From Yoonia sediminilitoris (GTDB lineage Bacteria > Pseudomonadota > Alphaproteobacteria > Rhodobacterales > Rhodobacteraceae), in NCBI RefSeq assembly GCF_003058085.1, contig NZ_QBUD01000003.1:124001-188000 (forward strand): 64,000 bases of DNA, read 5' to 3'. Position 1 is the first letter of the stretch. Each line of letters begins with the position of its first letter. A program made the position numbers and the translations under genes. Below the pieces are notes generated by a model, which saw only the letters and a program-made list of their open reading frames with translations, did no database searches and was not told where the DNA came from. Positions 26,245-35,316 of this stretch are shown here, in pieces.

Positions 26245-27512
26245 CAGGCGACCAGCCGCGCTTTCAGATCATCAAGACCCGGTGCGGCATCCGCAGGACC
26301 GTAAAGCGCCATCGCAGTACCCACCTGCCCCGCCATCTTGCCTGCAAAATCCTTGACGTCGCCCGTTGTGACGGCATCGATATGACCGATGGTTTCCTCA
26401 AGGCTTGGAATACGTCCCCAGATCGACAAAAGGCGGGCCAGACGCTCGGCCCGATTTGACGGGCTTTCCAGCCCCATCAGCAGCCCCGCCTTCATTTGCG
26501 CACGGGCACGCGCGACTTCGGCGGCGGTCATATCGTCAGAGGCACGCTTCATTTCGTCGATTGTGACATTGGCCAATGCGCCAATCTGCTCTGCACTTGT
26601 GCCTGCATAGATTGTCGTCAGGCCGGTGTCCTCATAGGCGCCCGCTTGGGCGAAAATCGTATAGCACAGCCCACGGTTTTCGCGGGCCTCCTGAAACAGC
26701 CGTGATGACATGCCCCCGCCCATCGCAGAGGCATAGATTTGCGCGGTGTAAATCGCCGGGTCCAGATAGGTCGGCCCTTCGAGGGCGAGCGCGAAATGGA
26801 CCTGCTCCAGTGATTTATTCTCGCGCCGCTCGCCGCCGCCGAATTTCGCGGGTTGCATCAATTCGGGCGCGCGCGGAATACTGGGCAAATGGCCAAACAA
26901 TGCTTCTGCCTGAGAGACGATGGCATCGTGATCCACAGCGCCAGCTGCGGCTAGGATCATCTGGTTCGGGCCGTAATGTTCGCCCACAAACCCTTGCAGA
27001 TCGTCACGTAAAAAGGCGCTAACCCGATCGGACGGGCCAAGGATCGTGCGCCCGAGTGCCTGATCGGGATAGGCGACCTCTTGCAACCAATCAAAAATGA
27101 TATCGTCGGGCGTATCCAGCGTTTGGCCGATCTCCTGCAAGATCACGCCGCGCTCGACCTCGATCTCAGCAGGGTCAAAGACCGGATTCAGCAGGATATC
27201 GGCAATGACATCAAGGCCCAGGGCAACATCTTCTTCGAGGACCCGCGCGTAATAGGCTGTCATTTCGCGGCTGGTATAGGCGTTGATATAGCCGCCCACA
27301 TCCTCGATCGTCTCTGCAATCTGCAAGGCGCTGCGTGTCTTGGTGCCCTTAAAGGCCATATGTTCAAGGAAGTGGGCAATGCCATTCTGTTCAAGCCGTT
27401 CATGGCGGCCGCCAGCCTGCACCCAGATTCCGATACTTGCCGATTTCAGTCCCTGCATCGGTTCCGTCACGATCCGGAAGCCGTTGGACAGCGTGTGAAT
27501 TTCAATTGCCAA
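26244..27512 (-). CDS. M16 family zinc metallopeptidase (processing-peptidase-like)
   Basis: 422 residues. The inverted zinc motif HxxEH is intact (His47, Glu50, His51, in HFLEHMAFKG), with the downstream glutamate region (EVERGVILQEI). The second, inactive M16 domain follows. It is close to the beta subunit of mitochondrial processing peptidase. No signal peptide is evident, so a cytoplasmic role in degrading small peptides is plausible. It begins directly after the thrC stop. Confidence 0.93.
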   Translation of the reverse strand: MAIEIHTLSNGFRIVTEPMQGLKSASIGIWVQAGGRHERLEQNGIAHFLEHMAFKGTKTRSALQIAETIEDVGGYINAYTSREMTAYYARVLEEDVALGLDVIADILLNPVFDPAEIEVERGVILQEIGQTLDTPDDIIFDWLQEVAYPDQALGRTILGPSDRVSAFLRDDLQGFVGEHYGPNQMILAAAGAVDHDAIVSQAEALFGHLPSIPRAPELMQPAKFGGGERRENKSLEQVHFALALEGPTYLDPAIYTAQIYASAMGGGMSSRLFQEARENRGLCYTIFAQAGAYEDTGLTTIYAGTSAEQIGALANVTIDEMKRASDDMTAAEVARARAQMKAGLLMGLESPSNRAERLARLLSIWGRIPSLEETIGHIDAVTTGDVKDFAGKMAGQVGTAMALYGPADAAPGLDDLKARLVA

Positions 27513-28895
27513 TTATGTGATCCGTTCTCTGATGACCGATTGCAGTGCGGCAAGGTCATTGGCGACCCGCGTGACACGCTCTGGTCGGTCATACAGGTCC
27601 GCCATGCGTGGGGGAAGAGGGGCCGCAACACCTGACGCGGCTTTCACAGCGTCCGGGAATTTGGCGGGATGGGCGGTAGCCAATGTGACCATGGGAACCG
27701 TCCCCAGATGCGCTTCGGCCACACGAGTACCCACCGCCGTATGCGGGCACAGCAATTCACCGTGGTCTGCCAGATAGGTCTTGATCGTTGCCTGGGTTTC
27801 CTGCTCGGACACGCGACCCGATTTGAAGGTGTGTTTCAGCATCTGATAGGCCCCCTGACTGATCTGGAAGCCACCGGATTTCAGGTCGTCCATCTGGGCG
27901 GCCACGGCGGCACCGTCACGGTCGTAGGCATCAAACAATGCGCGTTCAAAGTTGGAACTGACCTGAATATCCATGGACGGGCTGATCGTCGGAGTGACGC
28001 CCTGTTTTGTGTAGCTACCGGTTTCCAACGTGCGGTGCAGAATGTCATTCTGGTTGGTGGCCACCACAAGGTCAGCGATCGGCAGGCCCATCTTTTGCGC
28101 TATGTAGCCTGCAAAGATGTCGCCAAAATTGCCCGTCGGGACCGTAAAGCTGACCTGCCGGTGGGGCGCGCCAAGGCTGACAGCGGCGGTGAAATAATAG
28201 ACCACCTGCGCCAGAACCCGCCCCCAGTTGATCGAATTGACACCGGCCAGCTTGACCTCTTCGCGGAAGGCAAAGTCGTTGAACATATCCTTTACAGCCG
28301 CCTGACAATCGTCGAAATCGCCGTCCACCGCCAAGGCATGTACATTGGATTCTGTTGGCGTTGTCATTTGCCGGCGCTGCACTTCGCTGACGCGCCCGTG
28401 CGGATAAAGGATAAAGACGTCAACAGCCGCAAGACCCCGAAACGCCTCGATCGCCGCTGACCCGGTATCGCCGGACGTCGCGCCCACGATTGTCACCCGA
28501 TCACCTGACCGTCCCAAAGCGGCCTGAAACATCTGACCGATCAGTTGCATTGCAAAGTCTTTGAAGGCCAGCGTTGGCCCGTGAAACAGCTCCAGCAGGA
28601 AATGATTGCTGTCGAGCTGCACCAAAGGCGCGCGCGCGGCATGGCCGAAGCCGGCGTAGGCGTTTGCGATCAATTCCTTGAAGGTCGCGTCAGTGAAGGT
28701 GTCACCAATGAACGGGCGCATCACCTGAAATGCGACCTCTTCGTAGCTTTTGCCTGCCATGTCCGCGATTTCAGCGTGGCTGAGTGTGGGCACCGTTTCG
28801 GGGACATAAAGCCCGCCGTCGCGGGCAAGACCTGTGAGCATCGCTTCTTCGAATGTGAGCTTTGGGGCTGTGCCGCGGGTTGAAATATAACGCAT
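27513..28895 (-). CDS. thrC: Threonine synthase
   Basis: 460 residues. The N-terminal TRGTAPKLTFEEAMLTGLARDGGLYVPE and the PLP-lysine motif LAFKDFAMQ (Lys112) define the enzyme. It converts O-phosphohomoserine to threonine in the cytoplasm. It is the class with an extended N-terminus, as in yeast and Gram-negative bacteria. Three bases separate it from the surf1 stop, so it is transcribed with the oxidase assembly gene. Confidence 0.95.
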   Translation of the reverse strand: MRYISTRGTAPKLTFEEAMLTGLARDGGLYVPETVPTLSHAEIADMAGKSYEEVAFQVMRPFIGDTFTDATFKELIANAYAGFGHAARAPLVQLDSNHFLLELFHGPTLAFKDFAMQLIGQMFQAALGRSGDRVTIVGATSGDTGSAAIEAFRGLAAVDVFILYPHGRVSEVQRRQMTTPTESNVHALAVDGDFDDCQAAVKDMFNDFAFREEVKLAGVNSINWGRVLAQVVYYFTAAVSLGAPHRQVSFTVPTGNFGDIFAGYIAQKMGLPIADLVVATNQNDILHRTLETGSYTKQGVTPTISPSMDIQVSSNFERALFDAYDRDGAAVAAQMDDLKSGGFQISQGAYQMLKHTFKSGRVSEQETQATIKTYLADHGELLCPHTAVGTRVAEAHLGTVPMVTLATAHPAKFPDAVKAASGVAAPLPPRMADLYDRPERVTRVANDLAALQSVIRERIT

Positions 28896-28898
28896 GTC

Positions 28899-29579
28899 TT
28901 AGACGTCCTTTGGCCGGGTGGTCCGATAGATCAAGTATAGGCTCATAGTTGCCCAGACAGCCGCCAGCAAGAACCATGTGATGGCATATTCCAAATGGTC
29001 ATTCTTGATATTTGCTGTTGTCACCGGCAAGGGGGTCAATCGCGGGTCTGTCGGAGTGGTGGTGCTGGTAACGACCATCAGCGGCTGCGTGCCCAGATGC
29101 TGCGACATGGTGGCGACATTGCGGGCGAACCAGATGTTCTTGCCAAGGTCCGGGTCGGGTGTGTTGCTGTTCTGGTCATCCGGCCACAGCAGCGTGCCGG
29201 TCACTTGCATTGGATCTGTCAGTGGTGCGCTTTGTTTGGAGTCCAACGGCAGCAACCCTTGATCAAGCAGAATGGTTGGCCCCAGAGACGTTTCGAACGC
29301 GGAAATCACACGATAACCGGTGCCTGCCTGCGTGCCCGACACGAGCACGTGCAATTCCTGCCCGGTGGGCGTGCCGCTGAGGGTGACGCGGGTATATTCG
29401 TCTGTGGTTTCACGGGCGTCCAGCCGAAGTGGTGCGGGTTCACCGGACAGTCGTGCATTGATGTCGGCCAGAATAGACTCTTTCCAGGCGAGGCGTTGCA
29501 CTTGCCATGTGCCAAGGCTGACCAGCACGGCGCAGCCAGATAATCCAAGCAAGAGAGGAAAGAGAATTCTGCGGAGCAT
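28899..29579 (-). CDS. SURF1 family cytochrome oxidase assembly protein
   Basis: About 226 residues. It has the SURF1 layout: one membrane helix near residues 5-24, a periplasmic domain and a second helix near the C-terminus, with the LGTWQVQRLAWKE signature after the first helix. SURF1 proteins help insert heme a into subunit I of aa3 oxidases. The ATG at 29579 starts directly before the hydrophobic helix. An intrinsic terminator separates it from coxC, so it may have its own promoter. Confidence 0.9.
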   Translation of the reverse strand: MLRRILFPLLLGLSGCAVLVSLGTWQVQRLAWKESILADINARLSGEPAPLRLDARETTDEYTRVTLSGTPTGQELHVLVSGTQAGTGYRVISAFETSLGPTILLDQGLLPLDSKQSAPLTDPMQVTGTLLWPDDQNSNTPDPDLGKNIWFARNVATMSQHLGTQPLMVVTSTTTPTDPRLTPLPVTTANIKNDHLEYAITWFLLAAVWATMSLYLIYRTTRPKDV

Positions 29580-29597
29580 TTTCAGCCTTTGACAGGA

Positions 29598-29627
29598 AAA
29601 ACGCGCGCGGAGGCCCACGCGCGTTTT
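29598..29627 (-). terminator. Intrinsic terminator after coxC
   Basis: A 10-bp perfect stem (AAAACGCGCG with CGCGCGTTTT) with a 10-base loop is followed on the minus strand by a further T. It lies between the coxC stop and the surf1 start. Confidence 0.75.
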
Positions 29628-29637
29628 CTATTGGGGG

Positions 29638-29662
29638 GATGGGTCAAGACCCATCTTACGAT
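29638..29662. repeat. Small hairpin repeat, copy 1
   Basis: GATGGGT-CAAG-ACCCATC followed by TTACGAT. The same stem and tail occur at 32266-32290, differing only in the loop. Both copies lie between genes of the cytochrome oxidase cluster. I recall similar GGGT/ACCC hairpins as common intergenic repeats in Rhodobacteraceae. They could be transcript-stabilising hairpins. Confidence 0.55.
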
Positions 29663-29675
29663 CTTGCGTCTGTGG

Positions 29676-30476
29676 TTAGCCGCCCCAGACGTAGACGGCC
29701 GCGAAGAGGAAGAGCCACACGACATCAACAAAGTGCCAATACCAGGCGGCTGCTTCGAAGCCGATATGCTTTTCAGGTGTGAAATGGCCCTTTTGCAGTC
29801 GGAAAAGGCAGATCAGGAGAAAGATTGTCCCGATAAAGACGTGCGCGCCATGAAAGCCCGTCGCCATAAAGAAGTTCGCCCCATAGATATTGCCCGCAAA
29901 GCCGAATGCTGCGTGGGTATATTCATAAATCTGGAACACTGTGAACAGCGCACCGAGGGCCACAGCAAGGATCAACCCCCACTTCATGTCCTCCCGGTTG
30001 TTCTCATGCACCAGCGCGTGGTGCGCCCATGTTGCAGCCGCACCAGAGCACAGCAGGATCAGTGTGTTGATCAGCGGCAGATGCCACGGGTCAAACGTTT
30101 CAATCCCCACTGGTGGCCAGACACCATCAACGGCAGGGCTGAGCGGCCCCATCGGGTACATTGCATGTTTGAAAAATGACCAGAACCATGCAGCAAAGAA
30201 CATCACCTCGGACATGATGAACATGATAAAGCCATATCGCAGGCCGATGCGCACGACCGGTGTATGATCGCCGACCTGACTTTCGGCGATAACGTCAGAC
30301 CACCACGCGAACATCACATAAAGGACCAGCGCCAGGCCGATCAGAAAGATGTAGGGGCCAGAGCCGTGCATCCAGAGCACAGAGCCAAAGAGCATGACAA
30401 AGCCCCCAATTCCACCCAGCATGGGCCAGATTGATGGTGGCAGGATATGGTAATCGTGGTTCTTTGCGTGGGCCAT
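29676..30476 (-). CDS. coxC: Cytochrome c oxidase subunit III
   Basis: 266 residues with seven hydrophobic segments. It shows the subunit III signatures WWSDVIAES near the N-terminus, [13 protein letters not shown] and the C-terminal [19 protein letters not shown]. It is a core inner-membrane subunit of aa3-type oxidase that stabilises proton and oxygen pathways in subunit I. It lies 25 bases after ctaG. Subunit I is not in the window. Confidence 0.96.
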   Translation of the reverse strand: MAHAKNHDYHILPPSIWPMLGGIGGFVMLFGSVLWMHGSGPYIFLIGLALVLYVMFAWWSDVIAESQVGDHTPVVRIGLRYGFIMFIMSEVMFFAAWFWSFFKHAMYPMGPLSPAVDGVWPPVGIETFDPWHLPLINTLILLCSGAAATWAHHALVHENNREDMKWGLILAVALGALFTVFQIYEYTHAAFGFAGNIYGANFFMATGFHGAHVFIGTIFLLICLFRLQKGHFTPEKHIGFEAAAWYWHFVDVVWLFLFAAVYVWGG

Positions 30477-30501
30477 GTTGGTCCGTCCCTGTGGCTGGTC
30501 T

Positions 30502-31116
30502 TCAGTTCAAGTCTATGCCGGGTTCCGGCTGGAGTGTCAAAACGTCAGAGCTGAGTGCCGCTTGAATTTCTTCCTCCGGCACGTCGATCTGATAAAAAGT
30601 ATAACTAAGCGTGATCGTGTGGACATATTGCCCTTCGCGGTCGTCAACAATGGCGGGGTCCACAAAGAAGCTGACCGGCATCAACATGGTCTGGCCAGGT
30701 TGCAGGACCTGTTCTGTAAAACAGAAACATTCGATCTTGTCGAAAAAACCGCCCGCTTCGTAGGGTGTCACATTGTAGGACGCCTGCCCCGCGATGGGGA
30801 CATCCAGCGGATTATGCGCCTCATAGAACGCAAGCCCGGTTTCGCCTATCCGGATTTCCATTTCGCGGACTTCCGGTTTGAACGTCCACGGCATATCGCG
30901 TTCCAGCGAAGCGTCGAACCTGATCTTGATCGTCTGATCGAGGATCACGTCGCTTCCGGCTTCTGCGACATTGGTCGCGCCACCAAAACCGGTCACGCGG
31001 CAGAACCAGTCATAAAACGGTACCGACGCCCAAGCCAGTGCGCCCATCGTCACAACCACCGCGCAGGTCTGTACGACAGTCCGCTTTGGCCCTTGCAAGT
31101 TGGCGAACAGCTTCAT
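30502..31116 (-). CDS. ctaG: Cytochrome c oxidase assembly protein CtaG/Cox11
   Basis: 204 residues. A single N-terminal membrane helix (about 13-33) is followed by the [15 protein letters not shown] motif. The copper-binding pair appears in ECFCFTEQ in the periplasmic beta domain. It delivers copper to the CuB site of subunit I. The start overlaps the stop of the preceding small gene (ATGA). Confidence 0.95.
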   Translation of the reverse strand: MKLFANLQGPKRTVVQTCAVVVTMGALAWASVPFYDWFCRVTGFGGATNVAEAGSDVILDQTIKIRFDASLERDMPWTFKPEVREMEIRIGETGLAFYEAHNPLDVPIAGQASYNVTPYEAGGFFDKIECFCFTEQVLQPGQTMLMPVSFFVDPAIVDDREGQYVHTITLSYTFYQIDVPEEEIQAALSSDVLTLQPEPGIDLN

Positions 31117-31316
31117 TGGGTAACTTCCTCCTCTGGGACGATCTGCGGACGCGCGACATGGTCGAACTTTTCGAATTGGGAAGCTTCGCCCAATTGCAGG
31201 ACCTTCACAACGGTCAGCCCAAAGACAATGGCAATAAAACCTGCCAGCAGCAGAAAGACGCCGATATTTCGCCCCTTGCGTCGCGCGTGCAGTTCATGTT
31301 CGACCTTGATTGCCAT
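31113..31316 (-). CDS. Small single-helix membrane protein of the cox operon
   Basis: 67 residues. A basic N-terminus (HARRKGRN) leads into one hydrophobic helix at about residues 17-40 and a polar, acidic tail. It is locked between ctaB and ctaG by TGATG and ATGA overlaps, so it must be translated with them. Its place suggests an oxidase assembly or accessory role. I do not recognise a named family with certainty. A longer in-frame start at 31490 would lie wholly inside ctaB. Confidence 0.75.
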   Translation of the reverse strand: MAIKVEHELHARRKGRNIGVFLLLAGFIAIVFGLTVVKVLQLGEASQFEKFDHVARPQIVPEEEVTQ

Positions 31317-32248
31317 CACCAGCCTCCCATGCCCGCATGCCGCAATGCGGCCTCGACCAAGAGCGCCCCGAAGTGCAGGAACAGGTAATAGAGCGACACT
31401 TTGAAGGTTTTGATTTCGACTGAATGTTTGTCCGCCTCGCAATCGGCATCGCTGCGGCGATAAATGTCGAAGGCCCCCTTGAGGAACCATGCATTCATCA
31501 CGACCGCCACAGCCATATAGATCGGCCCACCAATGCTGGTCAGACCCAATCCCAACGCAACTGGCACCAATAGAAGCGTATAGATGATGATATGTTTGCG
31601 GGTCGCGTCACGCCCATGCGTTTCGGTCAGCATCGGCACACCGGCATTGCCGTAGTCAGACTTCACAAACAGAGCCAGCGCCCAGAAATGCGGCGGCGTC
31701 CACATGAAGATCAGCGCAAACATCAGCGTGCTTTCGAGACTGACGCTGCCTGTTGCCACCGCCCAGCCGATCATCGGCGGAAAGGCCCCTGCAGCCCCGC
31801 CAATCACGATGTTTTGCGGGGTCGTCCGCTTGAGCCACATCGAATAGACGACCGCATAAAAGAAAATTGTGAAAGCGAGCAGAAAAGCCGCAAGAAAATT
31901 TGTGGCCAACGCCAGCAGAACAGTTGCGAAACCGGACAATGCCAAGCCGACGCCCAACGCTTCACCCGGTGTGACGCGGCCCGAGGGGATCGGGCGCCCC
32001 GCTGTCCGCCTCATGCGCGCATCAATATCCGCGTCCCACCACATGTTGAGCGCACCGGACGCCCCGGCACCAACGGCAATACATAAGATCGCCACAAAAC
32101 CGATGAAAGGATGGACCGGCACGGGCGCAACAAGCAGCCCCACCAGCGCCGTAAAGACAACCAGCGACATCACCCGTGGCTTGAGAAGGGCGAAATAGTC
32201 GCCCATGCGAGCCTCGTAGGGTGTGTCTTGCATACTGACGTCAGTCAT
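31316..32248 (-). CDS. ctaB: Protoheme IX farnesyltransferase (heme O synthase)
   Basis: 310 residues with many membrane segments. The prenyltransferase motifs NMWWDADIDARMRRT and YSMWLKRTTPQNIVIGG are clear. It adds a farnesyl group to heme b to give heme O, the precursor of heme A in aa3 oxidases. The ATG at 32248 has GGAAGG five bases upstream, so I reject the longer frame to 32353. It is also known as cyoE. Confidence 0.95.
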   Translation of the reverse strand: MTDVSMQDTPYEARMGDYFALLKPRVMSLVVFTALVGLLVAPVPVHPFIGFVAILCIAVGAGASGALNMWWDADIDARMRRTAGRPIPSGRVTPGEALGVGLALSGFATVLLALATNFLAAFLLAFTIFFYAVVYSMWLKRTTPQNIVIGGAAGAFPPMIGWAVATGSVSLESTLMFALIFMWTPPHFWALALFVKSDYGNAGVPMLTETHGRDATRKHIIIYTLLLVPVALGLGLTSIGGPIYMAVAVVMNAWFLKGAFDIYRRSDADCEADKHSVEIKTFKVSLYYLFLHFGALLVEAALRHAGMGGW

Positions 32249-32265
32249 AGGAACCTTCCAATAGG

Positions 32266-32290
32266 GATGGGTTAAAACCCATCTTACGAT
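32266..32290. repeat. Small hairpin repeat, copy 2
   Basis: GATGGGT-TAAA-ACCCATC followed by TTACGAT, the partner of the repeat at 29638-29662. It lies directly upstream of ctaB in the coxB-ctaB gap, on the far side of a second, unrelated hairpin. Confidence 0.55.
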
Positions 32291-32293
32291 GTT

Positions 32294-32318
32294 GGTCTGC
32301 AATGCGCCATTGCAGACC
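32294..32318. other. 11-bp perfect hairpin between coxB and ctaB
   Basis: GGTCTGCAATG and CATTGCAGACC pair perfectly around a CGC loop, just after the coxB stop. There is no T run on the transcribed minus strand, so it is not a classical terminator. It may shield the coxB transcript end or reduce readthrough to ctaB. Confidence 0.5.
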
Positions 32319-32328
32319 GCCTGACCGG

Positions 32329-33162
32329 TTAAGAAGTCTGTTCGGCCATCCATTCATCATAAAGCTCCTGGCTCACGACCTTGACCGTGATAGGCATGTA
32401 GGCGTGGTCTTTCCCGCAAAGCTCTGAGCATTGGCCAAAATATGTCCCTTCGCGGTCTGCGGCAAACCACAGTTGCGCAAGGCGACCGGGCACCGCATCC
32501 TGCTTGACGCCAAATGCCGGTACAGTCCACGAGTGGATCACATCAGCACCGGTCACGTTCATCACAATCGTTGCCCCAACCGGAACAACGACAGCCGTAT
32601 CGGTGGCCAGCAGGTATTCTTCCTGATTGTAGCCGAATTCCTCGAGTTCATCGCGCTGCAGCAGGAAACTGTCGAACGACACGCCTTCGTCAACATACTC
32701 ATACCCCCAATACCACTGGTATCCGGTCACTTTGATGGTGATGTCAGCCTCTGGGATTTCCTGCTGTTTGAACAGAACCGGCAACGATACCGACCCGATT
32801 CCGACAAGAATCAGCACCGGCACAAGCGTCCATGCGACCTCGAGCGGTGAGTTGTGTGTGAAAGTCGCGGGCACCTGCTGGCGTTTTTGGTTGTAGCGCA
32901 CCATGACCCAGATCAGCAGGCCGGTGACGAACAGGGTGATCGCCGTGATGATAACGAGCAAGAGGTGATCAAGCCATTGCACATCAACAGCCAATTCGGT
33001 TGCGGCAGGTTGAAAGCCAGTGGCGCCATCGACTGGGCGGCCCACAATTTCGAGAGATTGTAGTTGCGCGTCCACTGTTGAATCTTGTGCCATCACGGAT
33101 GATCCGGCCATGATCAGTCCCGCAGTGGCCCAAAGTGACGTCGCATAGGTTTTCAGCTGCAT
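32329..33162 (-). CDS. coxB: Cytochrome c oxidase subunit II
   Basis: 277 residues. A signal peptide is followed by two membrane helices and a cupredoxin domain. The CuA ligands are intact in CSELCGKDHAYM: Cys245, Glu247, Cys249, His253 and Met256. GYQWYWGYEY provides the aromatic electron-entry patch for cytochrome c. It is the first oxidase gene of this run. The ctaB gene follows after 80 bases containing two hairpins. Confidence 0.96.
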   Translation of the reverse strand: MQLKTYATSLWATAGLIMAGSSVMAQDSTVDAQLQSLEIVGRPVDGATGFQPAATELAVDVQWLDHLLLVIITAITLFVTGLLIWVMVRYNQKRQQVPATFTHNSPLEVAWTLVPVLILVGIGSVSLPVLFKQQEIPEADITIKVTGYQWYWGYEYVDEGVSFDSFLLQRDELEEFGYNQEEYLLATDTAVVVPVGATIVMNVTGADVIHSWTVPAFGVKQDAVPGRLAQLWFAADREGTYFGQCSELCGKDHAYMPITVKVVSQELYDEWMAEQTS

Positions 33163-33343
33163 ATCTTACCCTAACTTCGTTGCGCACGATGGCGCTGCTG
33201 TCTGGTCTGTCCGCCCAGTCTCTGGCCGGAATCCCATTGTATAACGACGACCGTTTCCCATATCTAGTTTCACAACTCAAGAACCCCTGTTGCGTCAAAC
33301 AGACGCTTTTTTGCGAAAACTCTGCCTCAGCGAAGGAAATACA

Positions 33344-34765
33344 ATGGCCTCAGACCCGTTTCGCCCCTTTGAAACAACGTTGGATCAAGACACCGCGTTG
33401 CATTTGCTGCGCGAGGCGACGCAAGGTGCGGATGATGGCGAATTGTTCCTTGAGAGGCGCAAATCGGAGGTGCTTTCCTTTGATGACGGTCGGATCAAGA
33501 CAGCAAGCTTTGACGCGTCCGAAGGATTCGGCCTGCGCGCGGTGAAGGGTGAAACTGCGGGCTATGCGCACTCGACAACTATTGACGAACATGCGCTGCG
33601 GCGTGCCGTGGCGACCGCCCGACTGGCGGTTGGCGACGGCGGCGGCATGATGGCCGACGCGCCCGGCGGCACCAATCGCAAGCTTTACGCGGATGACGAC
33701 CCGATTTTGCAGGCGACATTTCCCGCAAAAGTCGACGTGCTGCGAGAGATCGACGCCTTTGCGCGTGAACTTGACACGCGGGTCGTCCAGGTCAGTGCCA
33801 CTCTTTCGGCATCACATCAGGAAGTTGTCGTCTTGCGCCCGGAAGGCACGCTGGTGACGGACGTCCGCCCGATGTCGCGGCTGAACATCAGCGTGATCGT
33901 TGAAGGCAACGGCAAACGCGAAACCGGCACCGCCGGTGGCGGTGGACGCGCAGGGCTTATCGGTCTGATCGCCCGTGACCATTGGGAACCTGTCGTGCGC
34001 GAAGCATTGCGGATCGCCGTGGTCAATCTTGACGCCGAACCAGCCCCTGCTGGCGTGATGGATGTGGTGCTTGGCCCGGGTTGGCCGGGTATTTTGCTCC
34101 ATGAAGCGATTGGCCATGGGCTGGAAGGCGACTTCAACCGGAAAGGATCAAGCGCTTTTGCCGGGCTGATGGGCACGCAAATCGCGGCCAAAGGCGTGAC
34201 TGTTCTGGATGATGGCACCATTCCGGACCGGCGCGGTTCGATCACGGTGGATGACGAAGGCACACCCAGCGCCAAAAACACGCTGATTGAGGATGGCGTT
34301 TTGGTCGGCTACATGCAGGACCGTCAGAATGCGCGGCTGATGGGGGTTGCGCCCACAGGCAATGGCCGTCGCGAAAGTTATGCACATGCGCCGATGCCCC
34401 GTATGACGAACACATACATGTTGGGTGGCGATAGCCCACCTGAAGCATTGGTCGCGGACTTGAAGGATGGCATTTATGCAGTTGGGTTCGGCGGTGGTCA
34501 GGTGGATATCACCAACGGCAAGTTCGTGTTTTCTTGCACGGAAGCCTACCGGGTACGCAACGGCAAGGTTGGCGCACCGGTCAGCGGAGCGACTCTGATC
34601 GGCGACGGTGCAACCGCGCTGAAACAGATTCGCGGGATTGGCAATGACATGCAGCTTGATCCGGGGATTGGGAATTGCGGCAAGGCTGGCCAATGGGTGC
34701 CCGTTGGTGTGGGCCAACCCTCGCTTATGATTGGCGGCCTGACGGTTGGCGGATCGGCGGCTTAA
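33344..34765 (+). CDS. tldD: Metalloprotease TldD
   Basis: 473 residues. The zinc motif HExxxH is intact in LLHEAIGHGLEGD (His253, Glu254, His258), and the C-terminal region (GGQVDITNGKFVFSCTEAYRVRNG) matches the family. TldD with TldE forms a protease that processes small peptides and acts on gyrase poisons. No tldE is seen here. GAAGGAAA precedes the ATG at 33344, which is preferred to an in-frame TTG at 33290. Confidence 0.94.
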   Translation: MASDPFRPFETTLDQDTALHLLREATQGADDGELFLERRKSEVLSFDDGRIKTASFDASEGFGLRAVKGETAGYAHSTTIDEHALRRAVATARLAVGDGGGMMADAPGGTNRKLYADDDPILQATFPAKVDVLREIDAFARELDTRVVQVSATLSASHQEVVVLRPEGTLVTDVRPMSRLNISVIVEGNGKRETGTAGGGGRAGLIGLIARDHWEPVVREALRIAVVNLDAEPAPAGVMDVVLGPGWPGILLHEAIGHGLEGDFNRKGSSAFAGLMGTQIAAKGVTVLDDGTIPDRRGSITVDDEGTPSAKNTLIEDGVLVGYMQDRQNARLMGVAPTGNGRRESYAHAPMPRMTNTYMLGGDSPPEALVADLKDGIYAVGFGGGQVDITNGKFVFSCTEAYRVRNGKVGAPVSGATLIGDGATALKQIRGIGNDMQLDPGIGNCGKAGQWVPVGVGQPSLMIGGLTVGGSAA

Positions 34766-34827
34766 GTTGTTGGCAATGAGGGTCTATCCAGGTCGCGGCC
34801 GCGACAAGCGGGCCCAGAGCCATTGGG

Positions 34828-35289
34828 TCACGCCCGGCACAATGGCCAATCGGTAAGATTTTGCCCCGCAATGATATTCCTGTGGATCGTCCACCCTACG
34901 GCGACCAGATTGTAGTAATGTGTTTCCCAGCCACTTTCATCCTGTTCAAACACGCGCAACCATGACCCGTCGACTGTTACAGGCAGCCGAATCGATGTGA
35001 TGTCGGGCAGGTCGGGTCCCTGCCTCCTGGCAGCCCGAAATTTCCTGACCTTCAGTGCGCCCAAGGCACGCAGAAGCGGCAGGGCCTGTACGCCGTGCTG
35101 ACCGGCAAACAGGACATCGACTTTCAGATTGCCGTCGACATACCCGCGGATCAGCAGATCATCACGTTCATTGCTCCAGAAGCAGGGGACAAGATCGAGC
35201 GGGACGCTGCAAAGCGGATTTTGGTTCTTCGCTGCGGCAGGGTGGTGGGGTGCAGGCGGAAAATCTTGCTTGCGGGCATTCAGCATCTG
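34828..35289 (-). CDS. Hypothetical protein
   Basis: 153 residues from the ATG at 35289, with an in-frame ATG at 35316 as alternative. Codon choice is similar to neighbouring genes, and the C-terminal half (SWLRVFEQDESGWETHYYNLVAVG) looks protein-like. No signal peptide, membrane segment or known domain is visible. It converges with tldD and diverges from dprA. It may be real or a decayed gene. Confidence 0.4.
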   Translation of the reverse strand, partial: QMLNARKQDFPPAPHHPAAAKNQNPLCSVPLDLVPCFWSNERDDLLIRGYVDGNLKVDVLFAGQHGVQALPLLRALGALKVRKFRAARRQGPDLPDITSIRLPVTVDGSWLRVFEQDESGWETHYYNLVAVGWTIHRNIIAGQNLTDWPLCRA

Positions 35290-35316
35290 GCATCCGATCC
35301 GTTCTGGCGCACGCAC

